A DNA stretch of 21,093 bases from a virus, in IMG/VR virus record IMGVR_UViG_3300046337_000126, positions 1 through 21,093 of that record. One strand, 5' to 3'. Below, in pieces: positions 15,685 through 20,733 of the stretch (the stretch's first letter is position 1; every line of letters starts with the position of its first letter). The position numbers and the translations under genes were made by a program. The notes beneath the pieces are model-generated. The model worked only from the letters and a program-made list of their open reading frames with translations, was not told where the DNA came from and did no database searches.

Positions 15685-15692
15685 CAAAGGTA
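15685..15692 (-). promoter_or_regulatory. -7 promoter element of the leftward operon
   Basis: On the minus strand this reads TACCTTTG, a full match to the Bacteroidetes -7 consensus TAnnTTTG, 23 nt before the ATG at 15661. No TTTG is found 19-21 nt upstream; instead a pair of 12-bp direct repeats occupies the -33 region, suggesting that a bound protein helps or blocks the polymerase. Confidence 0.55.
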
Positions 15693-15723
15693 CTAATAAA
15701 ATAGATATTATCTAATAAAATAG
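15693..15723. repeat. Pair of perfect 12-bp direct repeats next to the leftward promoter
   Basis: CTAATAAAATAG occurs at 15693-15704 and again at 15712-15723, 19 bp apart. The first copy touches the -7 element of the leftward promoter and the second covers the -33 region, so these look like operator or activator sites, possibly for the winged-helix protein encoded next to them. Confidence 0.6.
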
Positions 15724-15747
15724 TAATTATTTTTATCCTAATTCTAT

Positions 15748-15961
15748 ATTTACGGTTTTTTTCTTTTTGGCTTTTCTCACAACTGTCTGTTAGTAAGTTA
15801 ATTAACCCCCATTTTTTAATAATTCAAAAAGGCTATTAAGTAATACTATATAGCCCTTTTGAAAAATATTCAAAACAATAAAAAAAACATCACTGAATGT
15901 GTCTACCGCATCGTTTTTAGCCAAAAACAAAGATAAAACAAAACATAAAAAAACCGTAAAT
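15748..15961. repeat. Perfect 15-bp inverted repeat with distant arms
   Basis: ATTTACGGTTTTTTT at 15748-15762 is the exact reverse complement of AAAAAAACCGTAAAT at 15947-15961. The arms enclose 184 bp that include a separate stem-loop at 15823-15863. The CCGT core also recurs at 15971-16024. Confidence 0.55.
15823..15863. other. Stem-loop with 14-bp arms, possible two-way terminator
   Basis: TTCAAAAAGGCTAT (15823-15836) pairs with ATAGCCCTTTTGAA (15850-15863) with a single mismatch around a 13-nt loop. An A-run on one arm and a T-run on the other give it the form of a bidirectional terminator, though no gene ends nearby. A structured origin element is the alternative. Confidence 0.45.
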
Positions 15962-15970
15962 AAAGTGTTT

Positions 15971-16024
15971 TTACCGTTGAAACGCCCTCTACTTCATAAA
16001 AAAAGAAATTCTTACCGTTGAAAC
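15971..16024. repeat. Two 13-bp direct repeats, 41 bp apart
   Basis: TTACCGTTGAAAC occurs at 15971-15983 and 16012-16024. The GTTGAAAC end recalls CRISPR repeats, but there are only two copies, the unit is short, and no array or cas genes are present. Confidence 0.5.
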
Positions 16025-16412
16025 CCAATACACTTCCTACCCACACCAAATCTTATTATTGTTAAAAACTAATTATTTTATCAAAAATTGACAAATTCTA
16101 CTACCCTTCTTTTCCCATAATCCTTTACTATTTATTTACCACTTCCAAACCACTTCATATTTACTTGTCACACTTTATCATATTTTTAAATACTTCGCTA
16201 CAATCAATTTAAAATACAGAACGATACAATCTAAAGCCACTAACAAATAACGCTACCACGCCACTTAAAAACACCTTAAAAAGACTATTAAAAACAGGGG
16301 TATCAAAATTACCGCAATAACACAAAGTGTATTTGTCTGTTTTAGTTAATTTTATACCATATCACAAACTAATAACAATAAAAAAAATAAAACTTGAAAA
16401 AAATAAAGATGA

Positions 16413-16443
16413 TAGTTAAGGAAGGTAGTTAAGGAAGGTAGTT
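16413..16443. repeat. Tandem 13-bp repeat, 2.4 copies
   Basis: TAGTTAAGGAAGG is repeated head to tail at 16413-16425 and 16426-16438, then continues as TAGTT. It stands at the point where the strand changes from C-rich to G-rich. Confidence 0.6.
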
Positions 16444-16908
16444 CCAAAATAAAGATGTTAGTTTAAAAAAAATCTCAATGAAAATTAAAAAACTGTTAGA
16501 TAGTTGTTGAGTAGTTTTGAAAAAAGAACGAAGAAAAAAGGGTTGTGAAAAAGAAAAATAATTTAATTTACTAAAAAAAGTGATAGTCATTCAATAGCTA
16601 GTTTTTGATGTATTGAAGAAAAAAGAAAATAAATACAAATAATTAATTGCTAGATTTTAACGCCTGAAAGGATGAATGTAAATAGTTGAAAGAAAAAGAG
16701 TTAAGAGAAAAAAGTATCTGGAAGCATGAGGTAGATAGAAATGTAAAGCATTGAAAAAGAGATGATTAAAAGAAAAACTATTGAAAAAAAAGAGCTAGAA
16801 GGATGAGATAGCGAGGTTATATATATACGATCACCACCATCCCTGTCATCGGGTTCCACAATAATTTCACCTCGTCCCTCTCAATTTTACTTTTCACTTT
16901 TCGTTTTC

Positions 16909-16961
16909 AATTAGATATTTAGTCACTTATCTAATTATATATTTAGTCGCTTATCTAATTA
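16909..16961. repeat. 24-bp-period direct repeat with a dyad
   Basis: A 23-bp unit containing TTTAGTC(A/G)CTTATCTAATT is present at 16915-16937 and 16939-16961 with one difference. In front, AATTAGATA (16909-16917) and TATCTAATT (16928-16936) form a 9-bp dyad with a 10-bp spacer. It resembles a regulator-binding or iteron site. A related sequence, TTAGATAAGACTAA, occurs in the opposite direction at 17268. Confidence 0.6.
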
Positions 16962-17088
16962 TTATTATTACAATTATTATTATTATTTTTTTTTAATCTT
17001 TTTTATGATATTGTTTTTTTTATTCATTTCTTTTTCGCATGGGAAAATTCTGTAATAGTAATACTATCATCTTTGTTAGTTTTACTAC

Positions 17089-17142
17089 TAGTCTATCAAT
17101 TTAATAGAGTAGTAATAGTCTATCATTTTAGTAGAGTAATCT
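17089..17142. repeat. 27-bp tandem repeat, two diverged copies
   Basis: TAGTCTATCA-(A/T)-TTTA-(A/G)-TAGAGTA is found at 17089 and again at 17116, a period of 27 bp with 22 of 27 positions the same by eye. The partial dyad CTAT...ATAG inside each copy suggests a protein-binding unit. Confidence 0.5.
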
Positions 17143-17208
17143 ATTATTATTATTTTAAAAAGTTTTTGTTATTTTATTTGTAATTGTAATTACTAATCGT
17201 TATTCGCG

Positions 17209-17224
17209 TGTATGTGCACATACA
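17209..17224. promoter_or_regulatory. Perfect 16-bp palindrome
   Basis: TGTATGTGCACATACA is its own reverse complement and lies 22 bp before the 22-bp iteron-like array. It contains GTGCAC and is richer in G+C than the surrounding DNA, so it is unlikely to be a chance product of A/T composition. It is probably a site for a dimeric protein. Confidence 0.5.
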
Positions 17225-17245
17225 TATATATTTTAAGGTTAATTG

Positions 17246-17311
17246 TTAGATGACTCTAACTTTGGAATTAGATAAGACTAATAATATTTTTAGACAAGAC
17301 TAAATCTTATA
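17246..17311. repeat. Three iteron-like repeats at an exact 22-bp period
   Basis: TTAGATGACTCTAA (17246), TTAGATAAGACTAA (17268) and TTAGACAAGACTAA (17290) start exactly 22 bp apart, about two helical turns, so bound proteins would lie on one face of the DNA. The shared frame is TTAGA-N5-CTAA, with copy 2 and 3 differing at one base. Spacing and sequence are typical of initiator-binding iterons or of operators. A -7-like TAACTTTG at 17257 overlaps copy 1. Confidence 0.6.
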
Positions 17312-17590
17312 CCTGTTCATATATACTAATAATCTCCTTTATCTTTATTCTTAATCATTCTAATTCCCTTCCTCAATTCAATTATCTTTAATTCTATTCT
17401 ATTTCATTCAATTCTATTCAATCTATTACAATTCTATTCTTTTTTGTTCTATTCTATTATTATTGCTAGTATTCTTATTATCTATCTTTTTTACCCAATT
17501 TTTTAATCTTTTTTCAATTATTTTTATCTTTTTTGTACTATTCCTAGAAATTCATATAAACTTTCTAATATTTATAATCTTTTTTTAATT

Positions 17591-17598
17591 TATATTTG
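17591..17598 (+). promoter_or_regulatory. -7 element for the rightward genes
   Basis: TATATTTG is a full match to TAnnTTTG and is the last such site before the rightward genes. No TTTG is seen at the expected -33 distance, so the promoter may be weak or dependent on an activator. It would give a leader of about 110 nt before the small ORF at 17715. Confidence 0.45.
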
Positions 17599-17714
17599 CA
17601 AGGTATTTATTATTGTGCATATCTTTGTTTCAACAAAAGGGAACAACGGCAAAACATAGCAATAGCATAGTTCTTTAATTAAGTACCTTTTGATAAACAT
17701 TAAACATTAAGACA

Positions 17715-17777
17715 ATGCAGAAATTAAAAAGTACTATGCAGAAGGTTTATTTAATCAAATCTTTAATTATACACTAA
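17715..17777 (+). CDS. Possible 20-aa leader peptide
   Basis: ATG at 17715 encodes MQKLKSTMQKVYLIKSLIIH, stopping at 17777, one base before the ATG of the next gene. The start follows the leader AAACATTAAACATTAAGACA, the kind that precedes many genes in this arm. Basic N-terminus and hydrophobic C-terminus are visible. It could couple translation to the next gene or be chance. Confidence 0.35.
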   Translation: MQKLKSTMQKVYLIKSLIIH

Positions 17778-17778
17778 A

Positions 17779-18168
17779 ATGACAATAGCATCAAACTACG
17801 ACTTCCATCTTGAAACCTTAATGCGAGATGCGGAAAACATATTCGACTGTAAAGCCTATGACGCAGTTTTAAGAGCTGCAAAAGTTCTTTTTGGAGATAG
17901 AAATGTAACGTATAACGAAAGTACAATTTTCATTAAAGATAAAATAACACTTGAATTGTCTTTATCATGGAATGAGCAAAAAGTCTATATTTATACCTAT
18001 TTTGACCTTGATTTAATGAAAGGAGATAAATTAGAAAATGCAAGTGATGTAAACAATGAATTGCGTAGGTTAAATGGAACGTTCCGACTCTTTGGATTAA
18101 ACGAAATAATCCAATACTTGCAAATTAAAGAAATTGAAAATAGATTTATTAAACAACATGAAGGATAA
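17779..18168 (+). CDS. Hypothetical protein, first rightward gene
   Basis: A protein of 129 aa that I do not recognise. The N-terminal part looks helical (ETLMRDAENIFDCKAYDAVL), the middle consists of beta-type strands (NVTYNESTIFIKDKITLELS, KVYIYTYFDLDLM), and the end is helical again (GLNEIIQYLQIKEIENRFIK). It is soluble and shows no DNA-binding motif. It is the first sizeable gene of the rightward set, right after the non-coding region, so early expression is likely. The next gene probably starts inside its last codons. Confidence 0.6.
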   Translation: MTIASNYDFHLETLMRDAENIFDCKAYDAVLRAAKVLFGDRNVTYNESTIFIKDKITLELSLSWNEQKVYIYTYFDLDLMKGDKLENASDVNNELRRLNGTFRLFGLNEIIQYLQIKEIENRFIKQHEG

Positions 18169-18394
18169 AATAATGGAAACAATATTTGAACCAATTTCAG
18201 CAGTAGATAGGTCTACAATGAAATATCTAAAAGAACAAGGCTATGAACTTAGCCTTTGTTGGATGGGTAATACCGTCCAAGACTACAAAGTCACCTTTCG
18301 AGGTGAATATATCGGAAACGATACAGACAAGACACGGGCTGTTCTTGTAGCAATTTTTCACGATGATGAAAGAAATTTTAAAATGCTACAATAA
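18158..18394 (+). CDS. Small hypothetical protein
   Basis: A 78-aa protein from ATG 18158 (MKDKIMETIFEPISAVDRST). This start is preceded by ATTAAACAAC, the usual leader of this arm, and overlaps the previous gene by 11 nt; ATG 18173, 4 nt past the previous stop, is the alternative. The central part has beta-like stretches (ELSLCWMGNTVQDYKVTFRG). Function unknown. Its TAA overlaps the next ATG by one base (TAATG). Confidence 0.55.
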   Translation: MKDKIMETIFEPISAVDRSTMKYLKEQGYELSLCWMGNTVQDYKVTFRGEYIGNDTDKTRAVLVAIFHDDERNFKMLQ

Positions 18395-18558
18395 TGCAAA
18401 GCTACATATTAAGAGAAAATGTATTATCTGATGATGTTTTATTATTAGCAGATGATAAGAAACACTTCAACTGTTACCCTAACCAAAAAATAGACAGATT
18501 GGTAATAGTCATGTGTCTTAATGATGTGGAATTTCAATCAAAATATGTAAACTATTAA
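18394..18558 (+). CDS. Small hypothetical protein (54 aa)
   Basis: The frame from ATG 18394 encodes MQSYILRENVLSDDVLLLAD and ends with DVEFQSKYVNY. It is joined to the previous gene by a TAATG overlap, and the next gene starts 4 nt later. This tight packing and ordinary codon use make it a likely real gene. No family is recognised. Confidence 0.5.
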   Translation: MQSYILRENVLSDDVLLLADDKKHFNCYPNQKIDRLVIVMCLNDVEFQSKYVNY

Positions 18559-18562
18559 AATT

Positions 18563-18679
18563 ATGAACTACCTAAGAACCAAAAAACAAAACTCCAAATT
18601 TCGGGAGGAGTTAAATTGGATCCCGATTTATGTATTTATAGTAGCTGTGTTGGCTGCTATGTTATTAGTAACAATTTAA
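18563..18679 (+). CDS. Small single-pass membrane protein (38 aa)
   Basis: The frame from ATG 18563 encodes MNYLRTKKQNSKFREELNWI followed by a hydrophobic helix PIYVFIVAVLAAMLLVTI to the C-terminus. The basic, polar N-terminus and a terminal ~18-residue hydrophobic segment make a one-helix inner-membrane peptide, with the N-terminus probably cytoplasmic. Phages often encode such peptides for lysis control, superinfection exclusion or envelope modification; none can be chosen here. The next gene follows after 12 nt. Confidence 0.55.
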   Translation: MNYLRTKKQNSKFREELNWIPIYVFIVAVLAAMLLVTI

Positions 18680-18691
18680 ACATTAAACAAA

Positions 18692-19042
18692 ATGAGAACG
18701 AACTCAAAAGTAGTAAGAGATTTAATCAAAAAACATATTTTAGAATGTGTTTACGATTATGAGGAAAACGAATTTTCTACATTAAAAGACGCTTGTAATC
18801 ACTTGTATAGTGAATTTAAAAGAGTAACGGAAGGAGACGGTTATCTTAGAAAAAAGACCTAACAAGAACGTTTTAGTTGGTACTTATCAGGATTGCCTTT
18901 TAGATTCCATTACTCGAATTATGATATAACTTGTTACTTAAATGACCTAGGAATAAATCCAGAAAACAAGTCTTTTGATTCAGAAAAAAGCATGGTACTG
19001 TATCACTATTTAATATTTTCAGAAACATTAAAAAATAAATAA
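18692..19042 (+). pseudogene. Hypothetical gene interrupted by an in-frame TAA
   Basis: ATG 18692 opens a 56-aa frame (MRTNSKVVRDLIKKHILECV ... YLRKKT) that stops at TAA 18860-18862. The same frame then continues for another 59 codons (QERFSWYLSGLPFRFHYSNY ... YHYLIFSETLKNK) to TAA 19040-19042, just before the next ATG. Both halves look like coding sequence: together they make a 115-residue protein, whereas the second half has no ATG near its start. I recall uncharacterised Bacteroidetes phage proteins with a W-x-x-GLP segment followed by a C-terminal helix, and the joined product would fit that size. A nonsense mutation is most likely. Alternatives are stop read-through or a sequencing error. 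The first half may still be made. Confidence 0.55.
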
Positions 19043-19043
19043 A

Positions 19044-19259
19044 ATGACAACATTCACGATTTTTCACAATAAAGTGGAACAAAAAAGATTTGAGAACCAA
19101 GAATCAGACATTTGTATATTTAAGTACATTCTAAACCACCAAAGTCAATCAGTGCATTGGGCTATAAAATACGAAGGGTGGTCGGTTCAAATGGAAAATG
19201 AAGATGGAATATTTATATCAAGCCCAAACAAGTATTCATTTGATTGGGTAAAAATTTAA
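19044..19259 (+). CDS. Small hypothetical protein
   Basis: A 71-aa protein starting MTTFTIFHNKVEQKRFENQE. Strand-like segments (VHWAIKYEGWSVQMENEDG) dominate. It begins 1 nt after the stop of the interrupted gene, in tight packing. No family is recognised and no membrane segment or binding motif is visible. Confidence 0.55.
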   Translation: MTTFTIFHNKVEQKRFENQESDICIFKYILNHQSQSVHWAIKYEGWSVQMENEDGIFISSPNKYSFDWVKI

Positions 19260-19271
19260 ATAATTAATAAA

Positions 19272-19454
19272 ATGAAAAAATACTTAAATATTAAATCAGT
19301 ATATGGAGTTGAAACTGTTGATGAAATAGACTCCAAAGACTTTCCGAAATTTCAAGACTTTCGTGCCGAAAAAAGTCGATTAATTAAAGAATATCGTCTC
19401 GCTGGGATGTATGTTTATCAATCACAACGATGTGATAAAACTTGGATTAACTAA
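19272..19454 (+). CDS. Small hypothetical protein
   Basis: A 60-aa protein: MKKYLNIKSVYGVETVDEID, then KDFPKFQDFRAEKSRLIKEY and AGMYVYQSQRCDKTWIN. It has the look of a short alpha/beta domain. I recall similar small proteins (NIKSVYGVETVDE, Y-LAGM-VY-SQR) in Bacteroidetes phages and mobile elements, all uncharacterised. The start is preceded by AATTAATAAA. A GC-rich hairpin follows shortly after its stop. Confidence 0.6.
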   Translation: MKKYLNIKSVYGVETVDEIDSKDFPKFQDFRAEKSRLIKEYRLAGMYVYQSQRCDKTWIN

Positions 19455-19460
19455 ACAAAC

Positions 19461-19479
19461 GTCGGGTGCAATTCCCGAC
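19461..19479 (+). other. GC-rich hairpin between two genes
   Basis: GTCGGG-TGCAATT-CCCGAC forms a perfect 6-bp stem with a 7-nt loop, starting 6 nt after a stop codon and ending 19 nt before the next ATG. There is no T-run, so it is a weak terminator at best; mRNA stabilisation or processing is possible. The loop resembles a tRNA T-arm but no tRNA body is present. Confidence 0.5.
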
Positions 19480-19498
19480 ACAAACATTAAACAAAAAA

Positions 19499-20047
19499 AT
19501 GGAAAACATTAAAAAAATGATTTGGGATTTATTTGGTAATCGTATTGAAGTGTACGAACAAACAGTTCCTGGCAAATGGTATGAAGCCAAATACGAAAAG
19601 ACAGATGTTATCTTTCCAAATATGGTTTATGGAATACGAGTAAATGGAGGTTCAATCGACTACGACTTCAAATCTCCAAAAGGTGAAGATAGTATTTTGA
19701 AGTCCTTTTTAAATCAATACATATCCAAATACGAAACAAAAACAATGTGCGTTACCGAGAATGGAATGCTTGGGAAAAAGACTAAAGAACAGATTTATGA
19801 AAAAATAAAAAATGATGACAGAGTTGAAAATTGGGTCTTTTATACTACTCTTTATGGAATTGGAACATTCTGCTTCTTTATGAGTGCAAAATCACTTGCA
19901 CAGGTTCACAATAAAATGGCAGAATATCTAAAAAGCAAAAACGTAGAATTTAGAAACGAGTTTTCAGATGCCCAATGGGTTTATAGATTCATAGTTAACA
20001 AAGATGTTGCAATACATAATAAATTATTAACAGATTTTAAACATTAA
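19499..20047 (+). CDS. Hypothetical protein (182 aa)
   Basis: I start it at ATG 19499, preceded by AAACATTAAACAAAAAA, the leader of this arm; a GTG at 19466 is in frame but lies inside the GC-rich hairpin and would be an unlikely start. The protein begins MENIKKMIWDLFGNRIEVYE. Features are a beta-rich region around NMVYGIRVNGGSIDYDF, a basic helical region (KTKEQIYEKIKNDDRVENW), a hydrophobic stretch TLYGIGTFCFFMSAKSLAQV that is too interrupted for a clear membrane helix, and a C-terminal part with EFRNEFSDAQWVYRF. The family is not recognised. It is the largest complete gene of the rightward set. Confidence 0.65.
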   Translation: MENIKKMIWDLFGNRIEVYEQTVPGKWYEAKYEKTDVIFPNMVYGIRVNGGSIDYDFKSPKGEDSILKSFLNQYISKYETKTMCVTENGMLGKKTKEQIYEKIKNDDRVENWVFYTTLYGIGTFCFFMSAKSLAQVHNKMAEYLKSKNVEFRNEFSDAQWVYRFIVNKDVAIHNKLLTDFKH

Positions 20048-20125
20048 ACAGTCGGCTATTCGATGGGTACCAATTAATAGACTTTAACGAATTACAAAAA
20101 TTTAAACAATTAAACAATTAAAACA

Positions 20126-20335
20126 ATGAACGAATTATCAGTCCTCATTAAAAGAATGAGAAAAGAAAAGAAAATGAGACAGAAAGAATTTGCGGATTTA
20201 AGTGGCTTGGGAACAAATCAAAAGGTTTCCAATATTGAAAAGGGAATTATTGTAGTAGGCTTAAACCTTTTTAAAAAGGTTTGTGAAAACGTTGGGTATG
20301 AATATGAAATAACTATTAAACAAAAAAAGAAATGA
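20126..20335 (+). CDS. XRE-family HTH transcription regulator, small
   Basis: A 69-aa protein, one helix-turn-helix domain with little else. Residues 8-42 follow the classic Cro/C1 pattern: IKRMRKEKKMRQKEFADLSG, then the recognition helix around NQKVSNIEKGI. The C-terminus adds a beta-like YEYEITIKQKKK tail. Such single-domain regulators in phages usually control neighbouring promoters or act as antitoxins. Its TGA overlaps the ATG of the next gene (ATGA), so the two are co-expressed. The start follows repeated AATTAAAC units. Candidate binding sites are the dyads in the non-coding region, which is inference only. Confidence 0.85.
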   Translation: MNELSVLIKRMRKEKKMRQKEFADLSGLGTNQKVSNIEKGIIVVGLNLFKKVCENVGYEYEITIKQKKK

Positions 20336-20574
20336 ATTTTATCGAATTAACAACAAGTGATGGAACTAAATTTATTGGGAACATCAATCTTCTGCAAAGG
20401 GTAGCCGATAGTAGCAATGGCCAAAATGGCAATGCTTATGTGGTTGGGTGGAATAATAATGGTGGCTTTTATGTAAGAGAAAGCTATGAAGAGATTATTG
20501 AAAAAATAAATTCAAGACTAGCCGGGACAAACAGATTGCATTGGGGAAAAGCAAATCTAATACCAAAAAAATAA
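20332..20574 (+). CDS. Small FlbD-like beta protein, paired with the HTH gene
   Basis: An 80-aa protein: MNFIELTTSDGTKFIGNINL, then VVGWNNNGGFYVRESYEEII and EKINSRL. The order 'FIELT-DG-KF-NI-L', then 'GGFYVRESYEEIIEKI' resembles the small FlbD fold (IELT..NG..F.LN.D.I, then G..Y.V.ES.EEV..KI), widespread in Bacteroidetes accessory DNA as short proteins of unknown role. FlbD-family members relate to flagella in other phyla, which is not expected here. It overlaps the HTH gene by 4 nt and the next gene by one base (TAATG). It is not a typical toxin by sequence, but a regulator/partner pair is possible. Confidence 0.6.
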   Translation: MNFIELTTSDGTKFIGNINLLQRVADSSNGQNGNAYVVGWNNNGGFYVRESYEEIIEKINSRLAGTNRLHWGKANLIPKK

Positions 20575-20720
20575 TGAAAGTAAAGCTAAGTAATGTTGGG
20601 AATCCTGACTACGGCCAAGACCATGAAATTACATCACATAAGGTTGTTGTAAATGGAATCCACAAAGCAAACTACTTTTTAAGTAAAATTGACTCGGTAC
20701 AAAAACATAATAGAATTTAA
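20574..20720 (+). CDS. Small hypothetical protein (48 aa)
   Basis: The frame from ATG 20574 (TAATG overlap with the previous stop) encodes MKVKLSNVGNPDYGQDHEIT and ends VNGIHKANYFLSKIDSVQKHNRI at 20720. It is packed between its neighbours, with the next ATG 13 nt further. Basic and polar, no recognised family. Confidence 0.5.
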   Translation: MKVKLSNVGNPDYGQDHEITSHKVVVNGIHKANYFLSKIDSVQKHNRI

Positions 20721-20733
20721 ACAATTAAACAAA

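Larger units (their letters stand above)
15662..17778. other. 2.1-kb repeat-rich non-coding region, candidate origin/control region
   Basis: No convincing gene is seen on either strand apart from a possible 20-aa leader peptide at 17715-17777. The region divides the two divergent transcription units. It contains spaced direct repeats of at least four different sequences, a long-range inverted repeat, a stem-loop and a 16-bp palindrome, each listed on its own. Strand composition changes in blocks: by direct count, 16021-16320 has 73 C and 15 G, whereas 16501-16800 has 15 C and 60 G; from about 16850 the strand is T- and C-rich. Long T/A simple-sequence runs occupy 16960-17030 and 17330-17590. 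An initiator-like gene at its left edge supports an origin, by inference. Confidence 0.6.

Noticed and set aside
15971-16024. Two TTACCGTTGAAAC copies with a 28-bp gap, like a mini CRISPR array
   Set aside because: Only two short copies, flanks not repeat-like, no leader and no cas genes. Treated as a simple direct repeat.
16812-16874. CGAGGT...ACCTCG inverted repeat in the non-coding region
   Set aside because: Only 6 bp perfect over about 50 bp; extension is imperfect and could be chance.
18134-18157. TTG start for the small gene ending at 18394
   Set aside because: ATG 18158 has an ATTAAACAAC leader; the TTG lies well inside the upstream gene without such a leader.
18692-19042. Stop-codon reassignment as the explanation for the in-frame TAA
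   Set aside because: TAA ends most neighbouring genes exactly at the next start, and reassignments known in Bacteroidetes phages involve TAG or TGA, not TAA.
19461-19479. T-arm-like GGGTGCAATTCCC suggesting a tRNA
   Set aside because: Upstream sequence is coding and gives no D-arm, anticodon arm or acceptor stem; the conserved second T of the loop is G. Only a hairpin is supported.
19466-19498. GTG start for the 182-aa gene, adding 11 residues
   Set aside because: The GTG is inside the hairpin and the extension encodes the A/T leader; ATG 19499 has the standard leader directly before it.
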